Shown: positions 9,128 to 17,117, counted from the first letter of the stretch. The stretch: 64,000 bases of DNA from Amycolatopsis thermoflava N1165 (GCF_000473265.1 NZ_KI421511.1:5238785-5302784), one strand, 5' to 3'. A program made the numbers and translations. Notes: generated by a model not told the origin, from the sequence alone.

Positions 9128-10263
9128 TCAACGCACCCCACGCGCCAGCACCGCCACCACGCCGGTCACCACCACCGCGGACACCAGCCCCCACCGCAAT
9201 CCGCTCCAGGTGGCGATCGCTCCGATCACCACCGGCTCCACCAGGAATCCCGCGTAGCCGCACGCCGCCACCGCCGCGACCGCCCGTCCCGGCGCCGCCG
9301 GCTCCGCCCGGCCCGCCGCGCTCCACGCCACCGGCACGATCCCCGCGACCCCCGCCCCGACCACCGCGAACCCGAGCACCCCCAGCACCGGCGCCGGCGC
9401 CGGCGCCACGAGCACGACCGCGAACCCGCCCACGGCCACCACCGAAGCCAGCCGCAGGAACACCACCGCCCCGATCCGCCCTACGACGCGGTCAGTGCCC
9501 AGCCGCACGACGATCATCGTCACCGAGAACGCGAAGTACCCCAGCGAAGCGACCGCGGGCCCGGCCGCCGTCACCTCGCTCAGGTACACCGCGCCCCAGC
9601 TGTTCACCGCCCCCTCGGCGACGAACCCGCAGAACGCGATCGCCCCGAGCGGCACCAGCGCCCGCCCCGGCCACGCGAAAGCCGGCCCGCCCTGGCCGCG
9701 GTCCCGCCCGCGGAGGAACCCGCCCCGCACCGCCGCCGGCGCGACCACCAGCAGAACCCCGCCCGCCACCGGGAAATGCACCGCCACCGGCACGTGCCAG
9801 GCCTCGGCCAGCGCGTCCGCGCCGGAACCGGCCAGCCCGCCGATGTTCCAGAACGCGTGGAACCCGGCGAAGATCGGCCGCCCGTACCCGTCCTCCACGC
9901 GCGCCGCGTGGGCGTTCATCGCCACGTCGAGCGTGCTGTTGCCGACGCCGAGCACCACCAGCGCCGCGACGAAGGCCGCCGCCCGGGTGCGACCGCGACG
10001 AGCGGCAGCCCGCCGCACAACACGACCGCCCCCACGACCGCCGCTGCCCGGCTGCCGATCCGGGTGATCACCGCGCCGGCCAACAGCAACGCGACCACCG
10101 ATCCGGCCGCCAGCCCGAACAATCCCGCGGCGAGCTGTCCCGTCGTGAGCCCCAGCCGGTCCTGCACCGCGGGCACCCGCGCGAGCCACGTCCCGAACGC
10201 CGCCCCGCACGCCGCGAACACCACGGACACCGCGCGCCGGGCACGCACCAGCTCTCCCGTCAT
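9128..10263 (-). pseudogene. MFS transporter, broken by a frameshift near 9985
   Basis: The N-terminal part runs in one frame from ATG 10263 (MTGELVRARRAVSVVFAACG) through GTWLARVPAVQDRLGLTTG to about LPLVAVAP. The protein then continues in another minus-strand frame as FVAALVVLGVGNSTLDVAMNAH and ends at TGA 9128-9130. Together the halves give a standard 12-helix MFS protein of roughly 380 residues, resembling inner-membrane proteins of the YbjJ type. The frames join across GCACCCGGGCGGCGG near 9980-9992, where one missing base would explain the shift. Neither half is likely to work alone. A sequencing error in this GC-rich run would be the benign explanation. Substrate unknown. Confidence 0.75.
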
Positions 10264-10331
10264 GATCACGACGCTACCGCCCCGGAGATTCATTTTTGCC
10301 CCGGTCACCGAGAAGCGGAATTGTTTTCCTC

Positions 10332-10356
10332 GTTTACCGGGAATGGCGCCGGGTAG
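10332..10356 (+). promoter_or_regulatory. Sigma-B/sigma-F-type stress promoter
   Basis: GTTT at 10332-10335, a 15-base spacer and GGGTAG at 10351-10356 match the GTTT-N14/16-GGGTA(T/C/G) pattern of stress sigma factors of the SigB/SigF group in actinomycetes. The start codon of the three-gene envelope operon is 31 bp downstream at 10387, with GGAGGAGGA as ribosome-binding site. Confidence 0.5.
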
Positions 10357-10386
10357 TCGCGCGGCACCAAGTGTGGAGGAGGAGGA

Positions 10387-11007
10387 ATGACCCAGCAGAC
10401 CAGCAGTTCGACCCCGCAGGCCGTGCGCGAGCAAGCCGCGGATTCGGGCAGCCAGGTGACCGGAACCGCCGCGGAACAAGCAAGAGAGGTGGCATCCGAG
10501 GCCCAACGGCAGGCGCGGAACCTGAAGGACCAGGGCGTCGATCAATTGCGCGAACAGGCCCGCACCAGCCAGCAGAAAGCGGCCGGAAATCTGAATTCGA
10601 TCGCCGATCAACTGGACCGGATGTCGGAGCAGTCGGATTCCGGAATGGCGCAGGACCTCGTCCGCGAGGTTTCCCAGCGGGCGAAGAAAGTGGCGTCGTG
10701 GCTCGATTCGCGGGAGCCCGGCGACCTCGTCGACGAGCTGCGTGACTTCGCGCGGCGCAAGCCCGGTCTGTTCCTCGCCGGCGCGGCCGCCGCGGGACTC
10801 CTCGCGGGCCGGCTGACCAGAGGCGTCGCCGCGAGCATGAGCGAGCAGAGCACCGGTGGCGCGCCGCAACCACGCACCTCGACGGAAACGACAGGCACGC
10901 CGACGGAGACTGCCGCCCACCCGCCGACCACCGCGTACCCGCCGGAAAGCGCTTACCCATCCGGAGCCACAGTGTCCGGCGGCCAGCACCGGGCGGAGCC
11001 GTCATGA
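10387..11007 (+). CDS. Stress-operon protein with long amphipathic helix and C-terminal membrane segment
   Basis: 206 residues. Residues 10-125 are rich in Ala, Gln, Glu and Arg and are predicted to be helical, with apolipoprotein-like repeats. A single hydrophobic segment (KPGLFLAGAAAAGLLAGRL, about 138-157) would anchor it, followed by a low-complexity Pro/Thr/Ser tail. It is not a recognised enzyme. It is the first gene of a three-gene operon with a holin-like membrane protein and a DUF3618 protein; the stop overlaps the next ATG (ATGA at 11004). Operons of this composition occur widely in actinomycetes and are linked with envelope or general stress. A structural membrane-associated role is inferred. 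Confidence 0.75.
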   Translation: MTQQTSSSTPQAVREQAADSGSQVTGTAAEQAREVASEAQRQARNLKDQGVDQLREQARTSQQKAAGNLNSIADQLDRMSEQSDSGMAQDLVREVSQRAKKVASWLDSREPGDLVDELRDFARRKPGLFLAGAAAAGLLAGRLTRGVAASMSEQSTGGAPQPRTSTETTGTPTETAAHPPTTAYPPESAYPSGATVSGGQHRAEPS

Positions 11008-11417
11008 CGTATTCGCAACCGCCTGGGCAGCGGCCGGACGTCGCCGACGCGTCGGTGGGCCAGCTGATGAGCAACATCTCGCAGGACCTGTCGACGTTGA
11101 TGCGGCAGGAACTGGAGCTGGCGAAGGCCGAGGTGAAAGCCGAAGCCAAGCAGGCGGGCAAGGGCGCGGGCATGCTCGGCGGCGCCGGGTTCGGCGGCTA
11201 CATGGTGGCGTTGTTCCTGTCGATCGCGCTGTGGTGGGCGCTGGCCAACGTGATGGACCAGGGCTGGGCTGCGCTCATCGTCGCCGGCGTGTGGGCCGTG
11301 ATCGCGGCCGTGCTGTACGTCATGGGCCGCAGCCGGATGCGCCGCGTCGATCCGGTGCCCGAGCGGACCGTCGACAGCCTCAAGCAGATGCCCGACCAGA
11401 TGAGGAGGACAACGTGA
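11004..11417 (+). CDS. Actinobacterial holin-X-like (phage_holin_3_6) membrane protein
   Basis: 137 residues. The N-terminal SVGQLMSNISQDLSTLMRQELELAKAEV helix is the usual opening of the family. Two membrane helices follow (about 65-85 and 92-112; VALFLSIALWWALANVMD and WAALIVAGVWAVIAAVLYVMG), then a basic tail. Despite the family name, these chromosomal proteins are not phage holins and usually sit next to DUF3618 genes, as here. The gene overlaps both neighbours by four bases, so the three products are probably made in similar amounts. Confidence 0.85.
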   Translation: MTYSQPPGQRPDVADASVGQLMSNISQDLSTLMRQELELAKAEVKAEAKQAGKGAGMLGGAGFGGYMVALFLSIALWWALANVMDQGWAALIVAGVWAVIAAVLYVMGRSRMRRVDPVPERTVDSLKQMPDQMRRTT

Positions 11418-12013
11418 CCACGGACCCCGACCGCCTTCGCCAGGAGATCGAGGGCACGCAACGAAATCTCGGCAGCGACGTGGACGCGCTCGCCGAAAAG
11501 GTGAATCCCGGCCGCATCGTGCACCGCCGGGTGCACCGCGCGCGGGGTCTCGCGCAGAACCTGAAGGAGCGGGTCATGGGAAGCGCTTCCAGCGGCGTGC
11601 AGTCGGCCACGGACCGGATGCACCAGGCGGCGGACAGCGCGTCGTCGACGGCTTCGTCCGCGGCTTCGACCGTCGCCGAGCAGGTCCAGGAAGCGCCGCA
11701 GACCCTGCGGCGTCAGACCGAAGGCAACCCGCTGGCCGCGGGGCTGATCGCGTTCGGGGCCGGGTGGCTGGTGTCGTCCCTGATCCCGGCGAGCAGGCCG
11801 GAGCGAGAGCTGGCCGGTCAGGTCAAGGAATCGGCGCAGGGCATGGCGGGCCAGGTCGGCTCGGTGGCGCAGGACATGAAGGAGAACCTGCGCGAGCCGG
11901 CGCAGGAAGCGGTCCAGTCGGTGCGGTCGACCGCGACCGACGCCGCGTCGACCGTCGCGGACGAGACCAAGTCCGCGGCGCAGGACGTCAAGCAGACGGC
12001 GCAGAACCGGTAG
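11414..12013 (+). CDS. DUF3618 domain protein
   Basis: 199 residues from GTG 11414 (overlapping TGA of the previous gene). The start TTDPDRLRQEIEGTQRNLGSDVDALAEKVNP is the DUF3618 signature. A hydrophobic stretch near residues 106-122 (GNPLAAGLIAFGAGWLVSSL) is followed by a long Ala/Ser/Gln/Lys helical tail with LEA-like repeats of the AQDVKQTAQ type. It belongs to the same operon as the holin-like protein. A cytoplasmic tail that coats or stiffens the membrane under stress would fit, but no biochemical function is known to me. A 13-bp stem terminator follows at 12021-12053. Confidence 0.85.
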   Translation: MTTDPDRLRQEIEGTQRNLGSDVDALAEKVNPGRIVHRRVHRARGLAQNLKERVMGSASSGVQSATDRMHQAADSASSTASSAASTVAEQVQEAPQTLRRQTEGNPLAAGLIAFGAGWLVSSLIPASRPERELAGQVKESAQGMAGQVGSVAQDMKENLREPAQEAVQSVRSTATDAASTVADETKSAAQDVKQTAQNR

Positions 12014-12020
12014 TACGGCG

Positions 12021-12053
12021 CGGTGCCTGGTGGACGAGGGCCACCAGGCACCG
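12021..12053. terminator. Bidirectional hairpin terminator
   Basis: A perfect 13-bp inverted repeat, CGGTGCCTGGTGG and its complement, is separated by a 7-base loop. It lies between the convergent DUF3618 gene and the ATP synthase b-like gene and could end transcription from both sides. No U-tract is seen, as is usual in high-GC actinomycetes. Confidence 0.75.
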
Positions 12054-12085
12054 TGCTGTGCAGGGCTGTCCGTGTCGTTCTGGGT

Positions 12086-12604
12086 CTACCGCCGCTCCAG
12101 CTCCGCGAGGAACCTGTCCACCGTGCCCCGCCGCTGCGCCTCGTCCGTCAGCGGTTCGCCGACGATCCGCTCCGCCAGCTCCACCGCGAGCCGCCGCAGC
12201 TCGGGCCGCATCTCGGCGATGACACGACCGCGCTGCTCGGTGAGGTCCGCCTCGCCCTGGGCGATCAGCCTCCTGGCCTCGTCCTGCGCCTCCGCCCGGA
12301 GTTCCGCGCGCAGCCGCTCACCCTCCGCGCGGGCCTCCTCCCGGATCCGCGCCGCCTCGGCACGCGCGTCGGCGAGCTGGGCCCGGTAGCGGTCGAGCGC
12401 CTCCGCAGCCGCCTGCTGCGCCTGCTCGGCCTTCTCGATCCCGCCGTCGATCTTGTCCGCCCGCTCCGCGAACAACGCCTCGAACCGCGGCACCGCGAAC
12501 TTCGCGAGGAGGAACAGCAGCACGAGGAACGCGACCAGGCCGAGCGCCAGTTCGACGATGTCCGGCGCGACCGGCAGATCCGCGTCGAGTACGCCCATCT
12601 CCAC
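12086..12604 (-). CDS. Orphan ATP synthase F0 subunit b-like protein
   Basis: 172 residues (MGV at 12598 is an alternative start). One membrane helix near residues 17-38 (VELALGLVAFLVLLFLLAKF) is followed by a Pro-containing FAVPRFEALFAERADKIDGGIEKAEQ and a long charged helix. This is the classic AtpF layout: membrane anchor, stalk dimerisation helix and a C-terminal part resembling the delta-binding region (LAVELAERIVGEPL). No other atp gene is nearby; normally atpF sits inside an eight-gene operon. It may be a second, stand-alone b-subunit or a paralogue with another scaffold role. Family assignment is firm, role uncertain. Confidence 0.8.
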   Translation of the reverse strand: MEMGVLDADLPVAPDIVELALGLVAFLVLLFLLAKFAVPRFEALFAERADKIDGGIEKAEQAQQAAAEALDRYRAQLADARAEAARIREEARAEGERLRAELRAEAQDEARRLIAQGEADLTEQRGRVIAEMRPELRRLAVELAERIVGEPLTDEAQRRGTVDRFLAELERR

Positions 12605-12643
12605 CCCCAGTGTCGACGACGGGCCTCCACGCTAACCGAAGAG

Positions 12644-12672
12644 CGGGCCCGGCGGAACTCCCGCCGGGCCCG
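12644..12672 (-). terminator. Hairpin downstream of fasciclin gene
   Basis: CGGGCCCGGCGG, a 5-base loop and the exact complement form a 12-bp GC stem. It begins 11 bp past the stop of the fasciclin lipoprotein gene, a standard factor-independent terminator position on the minus strand. Confidence 0.7.
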
Positions 12673-12682
12673 GTTCCCCGTC

Positions 12683-13342
12683 CTACTTGTTGGTGCCCGG
12701 GGCGAGCACGCTGTCGATGACGAACACGGTCGCGTTCTCGGTCGGGATGTTGCCGCACAGCACCTTGGCGCCGTTGACGGTCATGTTCTCGCCGGAACCC
12801 TCGATCTTCACCGGTCCGCCTGCGGTGTTCAGCGTCTGCACGCTGCCCGCTGCTTCCAGCCCGGCGGCGTCGTAGCGCTGCGGGACGACGTGGTACTGCA
12901 GGATCGGCGCCAGCTGGCTCGGGTTCTGGGCCAGCTCGGTGAACTTGGCCTCGCCCACCGCTTCGAAGGCGGAGTCGGCCGGCGCGAAAACGGTGATGCC
13001 TTCCTGGCTGTTCAGCGTGTCGACCAGGTTGGTGGCCTTGACTGCGGCGACCAGCTTGGTGAGCAACGGGTTCGTGCTCGCGGCGGTGGCGACGGGCTGC
13101 GGGCCCATCGAGTCCAGGCTGCCCGGCGCGCTGCCCTGTGGCAGCTGGCCGCACGCGGGGCCGAACACGTCGGCGCTGGTGGTCACGCCGTTGCCGCCGG
13201 ACATCGGGGCGGGCATGGCGCTCGACGGCGCCATGGACGTGCCTGCCGCGCTGGAAGCGCTTTCGCCGTCCGTGCCGCAGGCCGCGAGCGAGAACATTGC
13301 CGCGGCGGCGAGACCGGCCCCGGCGATGCGTACAGTCTTCAC
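12683..13342 (-). CDS. Fasciclin-domain lipoprotein
   Basis: 219 residues from GTG 13342 (VKTVRIAGAGLAAAAM), preceded by a GGAG ribosome-binding site. A signal peptide ends in lipobox SLAAC. A Ser/Ala/Met-rich linker is followed by one FAS1 domain from about residue 75. Visible signatures are TNLVDTLNSQEGITVFAPADSAF and ILQYHVVPQR, and the domain ends VFVIDSVLAPG. This is the architecture of mycobacterial MPT83/MPT70-like surface adhesins. The neighbouring molybdoenzyme is commonly found beside such lipoproteins in actinomycetes. No sigma/anti-sigma pair of the SigK type is visible here. The protein is probably displayed on the outer face of the membrane; ligand unknown. Confidence 0.9.
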   Translation of the reverse strand: MKTVRIAGAGLAAAAMFSLAACGTDGESASSAAGTSMAPSSAMPAPMSGGNGVTTSADVFGPACGQLPQGSAPGSLDSMGPQPVATAASTNPLLTKLVAAVKATNLVDTLNSQEGITVFAPADSAFEAVGEAKFTELAQNPSQLAPILQYHVVPQRYDAAGLEAAGSVQTLNTAGGPVKIEGSGENMTVNGAKVLCGNIPTENATVFVIDSVLAPGTNK

Positions 13343-13411
13343 GAGAATCACTCCATTCGGGATTTCCTGCTGGTGCACGGGATTCGTGGCCGGTTCCGGG
13401 CCGGATTGGAC

Positions 13412-14929
13412 TCAGTTGGCGGTGAAGGAAATTCCGTGCCAGCCGGTCGCACCATCGGGCACGGTGCCTGCGCGGTCCTGGCTCTGGGTGTAGCCGGAGC
13501 GGTCGGTGGCGCGGCAGGTGACGTGGTGGAAGCCCGGGGAGACCGGCAGGTCCGCGTACCACATGCGCCACGTGTCGGGGTTGACCTCAGTGGACAGTCG
13601 CGCGTCCAGCCAGGGGCCGGTGTCCAAGCGCACCTCGACCCGGTCGACGCCGGTGTGCTGGGCCCACGCGGTCCCGGCGATGCGCACCGTCCCGGCAGGC
13701 ACGGTCGCGAAGCCCGTGGGGAAGTCGATGCGGGACTGCGTCTTGATCGGCGCCCGTTCGGCCCAGCCGCGCCGCAGCCAGTACGCCTGGCGGGCTCGCC
13801 AGGTGGTGACCTCGAGGTCGACGACCCATTTGGTGGCGGACACGTAGCCGTAGAGGCCGGGGACGACGAGGCGGGCCGGGAAGCCGTGTTCCAGCGGCAG
13901 GGGCTCGCCGTTCATCCCGAGGGCGAGCATGGCGCCACGGCCGCGGTCGGCTGCGGCGGCGACGGGCGTGCCGGAGGTCCAGCCGTCGACGCTGGTGGCG
14001 AAGAGCTGCTCGGCGCCCGGCTGGACGCCGGCCTCGTCGAGCAGGTCGGCGAGGTCGATGCCGATGAAGTTCGCGGTGGCGGTGTAGGGGCCGCCGACCT
14101 CGTTGGAGACGCAGGTCATGGTGATGGTGCGCTCGACGAGCGGGCGGTCGCGGATGTCGGCGTAGGTGTAGCGCTGTTCGGCGCGGACCAGGCCGTGGAG
14201 GCGCAACGACCAGTCCTCGGCGCGCAGTTGCGGGACGGTGAGCGCGGTGTCGACCCGGTAGAAGTCGCGGTTGGGGGTGCGGAAGGGCGGCGTGCCGAAG
14301 TGCGCGAAGTCCGCGTCGAGCGGGATGGCCGGCGCGGTCCGCGCGGGCACGAGAGGCCCGACCGCGGCCCGGGAGCTCGCCGCGTCCCGTGTCCGCCCCA
14401 GCAGTTGTCCCCCGACTCCCGCGAGGACCGCCCCGGCCGCGACGAGCAGGAACGACCGCCGCGACGCGTCGTGGCCCGCGCCGCAGTGCAGGAGCCGGAA
14501 CACCCCGACGCCGACGAGGAGGCTGACGAGGGGCGCGGTGAGCGCGAGCGTGGTCAGGTCGGGTCGCGCGGCCACCGCGGCGACGCCGAGGAGTCCGAAC
14601 ACCACGATGACGAGGATCCCCGGCCACAACGACCGCCGCGAGGCGACGCCTGCCCCCGCGGCGACCACCAGGAGGACGACGGCCATCCCCACGAGCAGGA
14701 CGAGCTTGTCGTACGTACCGAATGTACGTACCGCGAAGTCCTTGAGGGGCAACGGAGTCAGGTCGACGGCGGTGTTGCCGACCGCGAGGTACGGCGAGGC
14801 GTTGACGTTGACGACCCCGGCGACGAGATGCCCAGCCGCGAGGGCCGCGACCAGCGCGAGCACCCCGCAGACCCCCGCCCGGACGAGGGACAGCCGCTCG
14901 GGCCGGGTGGTCGTGGTCGTGGTCGCCAT
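13412..14929 (-). CDS. Membrane-anchored sulfite oxidase-family molybdopterin oxidoreductase
   Basis: 505 residues. The N-terminal 190 residues hold four or five membrane helices, one beside a twin-arginine-like SRRSF segment. The remainder is an oxidoreductase molybdopterin-binding domain with the Moco-ligand cysteine in TMTCVSNEVGG. A C-terminal dimerisation domain (Mo-co_dimer type) ends in HHVTCRATDRSGYTQ. These enzymes oxidise sulfite or, like YedY/MsrP, act on oxidised sulfur compounds outside the membrane. Here the fusion to a polytopic membrane region suggests direct electron exchange with the respiratory chain. The substrate is not determined. It is followed by the fasciclin gene on the same strand. 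Confidence 0.85.
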   Translation of the reverse strand: MATTTTTTRPERLSLVRAGVCGVLALVAALAAGHLVAGVVNVNASPYLAVGNTAVDLTPLPLKDFAVRTFGTYDKLVLLVGMAVVLLVVAAGAGVASRRSLWPGILVIVVFGLLGVAAVAARPDLTTLALTAPLVSLLVGVGVFRLLHCGAGHDASRRSFLLVAAGAVLAGVGGQLLGRTRDAASSRAAVGPLVPARTAPAIPLDADFAHFGTPPFRTPNRDFYRVDTALTVPQLRAEDWSLRLHGLVRAEQRYTYADIRDRPLVERTITMTCVSNEVGGPYTATANFIGIDLADLLDEAGVQPGAEQLFATSVDGWTSGTPVAAAADRGRGAMLALGMNGEPLPLEHGFPARLVVPGLYGYVSATKWVVDLEVTTWRARQAYWLRRGWAERAPIKTQSRIDFPTGFATVPAGTVRIAGTAWAQHTGVDRVEVRLDTGPWLDARLSTEVNPDTWRMWYADLPVSPGFHHVTCRATDRSGYTQSQDRAGTVPDGATGWHGISFTAN

Positions 14930-15070
14930 ACCCCCGATTCGCAGCCACCGGGGGCGAGTATTGGTGGGTCTTGCGCACCCGACGCTGCGCCGCCAATCGG
15001 TGACAACTCCAAGAGCGACTGGCGCGCGTCACTCAGCTGAGCAGATGCCTCGCCGCAGCCGGACATAGAG

Positions 15071-15110
15071 AACACCCCCGCGTCCTGTTCTCGCAGGTCA
15101 CGGGGGTGTT
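15071..15110 (-). terminator. Terminator of tRNA-Tyr
   Basis: AACACCCCCG at 15071-15080 pairs with CGGGGGTGTT at 15101-15110 across a 20-base loop. It starts 10 bases beyond the tRNA 3' end on the minus strand. Confidence 0.65.
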
Positions 15111-15120
15111 CGCCCTGATG

Positions 15121-15202
15121 TGGCGGGTAGAGGATTCGAACCTCTGAAGGCAGTGCCGTCTGATTTACAGTCAGATCCCTTTGGCCGCTCGGGCAACCCG
15201 CC
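15121..15202 (-). tRNA. tRNA-Tyr (anticodon GTA)
   Basis: Read on the minus strand, the gene begins GGCGGGTTGCCCGAGCGGCC. The anticodon stem CTGAC/ATCAG encloses the loop TGTAAA with anticodon GTA. A long variable arm, the T arm GAGGTTCGAATCCTC and the acceptor end ACCCGCC followed by discriminator A complete it. The acceptor stem GGCGGGT/ACCCGCC pairs fully. The 82-nt length with a class II variable arm fits bacterial tRNA-Tyr. The CCA end is not encoded. Confidence 0.95.
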
Positions 15203-15318
15203 ATGACCGGGCGTCCCGGTCGGGGACTAGCTTACCAACCCTCCGGCGGGCCTCCGACGGGGGTGGGGGCGGCGCTATGGTGTGGTCAGCCGACAAGCGA
15301 AACGACGAGGTAGGACAC

Positions 15319-15810
15319 GTGGCGGATCCGTCATTCGACGTGGTGAGCAAGGTCGACCGGCAGGAGGTCGACAACGCCCTGAACCAGGCGGCCAAGGAGC
15401 TTTCCACCCGCTTCGACTTCCGCGGCGTCAACGCCAAGGTCTCCTGGGCCGGCGAGGAAGCCGTGACGATCGAGGCCGACACCGAGGAGCGCGTGAAGGC
15501 CGCGGTCGAGGTGTTCAAGGAGAAGCTGATCAAGCGGGGCATCTCGCTGAAGGCGTTCGAGGCCGACGAGCCCGCGGTGTCCGGCAAGACCTACAAGGTG
15601 AACGGCAAGATCCTCCAGGGCATCGCCTCCGACAAGGCCAAGCAGATCGCCAAGGTGATCCGCGACGAGGGCCCCAAGGGCGTCCAGGCCCAGATCCAGG
15701 GCGACCAGCTCCGCGTCTCCGGCAAGAAGAAGGACCACCTGCAGGACGTCATCGCCATGCTGAAGGACAAGGACTTCGGCATCGCGCTGCAGTTCACCAA
15801 CTACCGCTGA
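15319..15810 (+). CDS. yajQ: YajQ family nucleotide-binding protein
   Basis: 163 residues from GTG 15319 ([21 protein letters not shown]). The conserved family stretches are [54 protein letters not shown] and the terminal [11 protein letters not shown]. YajQ proteins have two RNA-recognition-like folds and bind nucleotides; c-di-GMP binding is reported for some members. It is a monocistronic gene just beyond tRNA-Tyr and convergent with lanC. The in-frame extension upstream to 15277 lacks a better ribosome-binding site. Confidence 0.93.
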   Translation: MADPSFDVVSKVDRQEVDNALNQAAKELSTRFDFRGVNAKVSWAGEEAVTIEADTEERVKAAVEVFKEKLIKRGISLKAFEADEPAVSGKTYKVNGKILQGIASDKAKQIAKVIRDEGPKGVQAQIQGDQLRVSGKKKDHLQDVIAMLKDKDFGIALQFTNYR

Positions 15811-15814
15811 CCCC

Positions 15815-16966
15815 TCAGGCCAGCAGCAGCGCGACGTCCCACGGGGCCGGGTTGCCCGCGTAGCTCGCCAGCGCCAGCGCCACCCCGGCGGCGCCCTGCA
15901 ACAACCCGGGCTCGTCCGCCCACCCACCGGTGTGCAGGCGGTGCCGGAAACCGAACGGCGCCGACGGGTCGAACGCGGCCAGGACCCGGTCGGCGACCCG
16001 GTCGGCCGAGACCCCCATCCGCGTGCTGACCTGCAGCAACCCGGCATCCCCGTGGCACACGGTCGGGCCCTCCGCTGGGCCCGGCCTGCGCATCGCGGCC
16101 ACCGCCAGCCCCGCCGCACCCGCGTCGCCCAGCTCGGTGGCCGCCAGGTGCAGCGCGTGCGCCACCCCGGCCGTGCCGTAACACCACGCCGACCGCAACG
16201 CCGGCACCGCCGAGCCCCGCACCTGCGCGTCGAACCCCACGCGCGACGGCCAGCCCACCCCGGACTCGTCCGTCCACGACCACCGCAACAACCAGTCGAC
16301 GACCACCCGCATCGCGTCGGTCATCCCGCCCACCCGCAGACCGTGCCGGTGGGCCAGTGACAACAGCGCGAGTGGACCACTGATGCCGTGCGCCAGACCG
16401 GCGTCGAAGTCGCCCCGGGGGTAGCGCTCGCGGTCCGCGTCCACCGCGTACCGCTCCGGCGCGCACCACCACCCGGGCACCTCGTGCCCGTCCACCAGCA
16501 CCGGTCGCGTCAACGCGACCAGGCGCTCCAGCACGCCCTCCAGCGCGGTCAGGCACCGGTCACCGCCCAGCGCGAGCAACAACCGCCCCTTGCCGGCGAG
16601 CCCGCTGATCACGTCGTAGTCCGCGGCGGCCGGCCGGTCGCGCTCCGGCCAGGACTCGCACACCTCCGCGAGCGCCGCGCCGGCCTTGCGCATCAGCCCG
16701 TCGTACCCGCCGCCGTGCACGGCCCGGTGCACCAGGACCGCGGGCACGACCGCCTCCGGCGCGACCTCGCCCGACGCGGCCAGATGGGCATGAGCGACCG
16801 CGGCGCGCGCGGGGTCCCATGCGGACAGTGCCGCGTGCAGAACCGCGAGCCCCGGGTGGCCGTCGAACAGGCCAGGGCCGCGATCACCCACCGAGCGCAG
16901 GCGATCGCCCACCTCCAGCGCGATTTCCTGGGCCCGCGCCCGTCGCGTGACGACAGCTGTGCTCAC
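15815..16966 (-). CDS. LanC-like lanthipeptide cyclase
   Basis: 383 residues, GTG start at 16966 overlapping the preceding small ORF (GTGA). It has the double-helical toroid pattern of LanC, with GG-repeat helices such as HGISGPLALLSLAHRHG (193-209). The zinc ligands are Cys262 in AWCYGTAG and Cys304-His305 in VCHGDAG, and the GxAG repeat LLQGAAGVALAL lies near the C-terminus. It would add cysteine thiols to dehydrated residues in the precursor made at 20028-20156. It belongs to a minus-strand operon lanA-lanB-small ORFs-lanC. All three metal ligands and the catalytic His193 region are intact, so an active cyclase is expected. Confidence 0.93.
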   Translation of the reverse strand: MSTAVVTRRARAQEIALEVGDRLRSVGDRGPGLFDGHPGLAVLHAALSAWDPARAAVAHAHLAASGEVAPEAVVPAVLVHRAVHGGGYDGLMRKAGAALAEVCESWPERDRPAAADYDVISGLAGKGRLLLALGGDRCLTALEGVLERLVALTRPVLVDGHEVPGWWCAPERYAVDADRERYPRGDFDAGLAHGISGPLALLSLAHRHGLRVGGMTDAMRVVVDWLLRWSWTDESGVGWPSRVGFDAQVRGSAVPALRSAWCYGTAGVAHALHLAATELGDAGAAGLAVAAMRRPGPAEGPTVCHGDAGLLQVSTRMGVSADRVADRVLAAFDPSAPFGFRHRLHTGGWADEPGLLQGAAGVALALASYAGNPAPWDVALLLA

Positions 16967-17090
16967 CGCTCCTCCTCGGCAGTCATGCGCTGGGGGCAGT
17001 TGATCCCCCGCAGCCGCACCCGCCGGGCCACCTCAGCCCGGGATCGCGCCCGCCGGGTCGCAACAGCAGTGCTCACCGCTCCTCCTCGGC
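16936..17090 (-). repeat. Tandem duplication of the lanC translation-start region
   Basis: The 20 bases GCTCACCGCTCCTCCTCGGC occur identically at 16961-16980 and 17071-17090. The 25 bases on the lanC-coding side are also similar, with about seven differences. Read on the minus strand both copies give ...EEER-stop overlapping a GTG start and then MSTAV(V/A)TRRAR. The copies are 110 bp apart, so the start region of lanC (ribosome-binding site plus first codons) has been duplicated once. Confidence 0.8.
16963..17076 (-). CDS. Small ORF between lanB and lanC (37 aa)
   Basis: GTG 17076 to TGA 16963-16965. The product begins MSTAVATRRARSRAEVARRV, continues LRGINCPQR and ends MTAEEER. Its start overlaps the stop of a 14-codon ORF and its own stop overlaps the lanC start (GTGA), so it can only be translated as part of a coupled chain. 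The first eleven codons mirror the lanC N-terminus. It may be a genuine tiny basic protein of the lanthipeptide operon or simply debris of the duplication that keeps coupling intact. No known domain is recognised. Confidence 0.45.
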   Translation of the reverse strand: MSTAVATRRARSRAEVARRVRLRGINCPQRMTAEEER

Positions 17091-17117
17091 GGGTCGTCCG
17101 CTCGTCGCGGTGCTCAT
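17073..17117 (-). other. 14-codon linker ORF after lanB
   Basis: ATG 17117 overlaps the lanB stop (ATGA) and the reading MSTATSGRPAEEER ends at TGA 17073-17075, which overlaps the next GTG. Like its neighbour it starts MSTA and ends EEER. The most likely role is passing ribosomes from lanB towards lanC, as the peptide itself looks too short to have a function. Confidence 0.4.

Noticed and set aside
9112..10356. Arg/Pro-rich plus-strand open frame opposite the MFS transporter
   Set aside because: Composition is typical of an out-of-frame GC-rich shadow; the minus strand carries the recognisable transporter halves.
11004..11417. Holin-like gene as a sign of a prophage
   Set aside because: No phage structural, lysis or integrase genes are nearby; the family is a common chromosomal actinobacterial one despite its name.
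12023..15040. 1005-codon plus-strand open frame across the ATP synthase b-like, fasciclin and molybdoenzyme genes
   Set aside because: Antisense of three well-recognised minus-strand genes; it also runs through two terminator hairpins.
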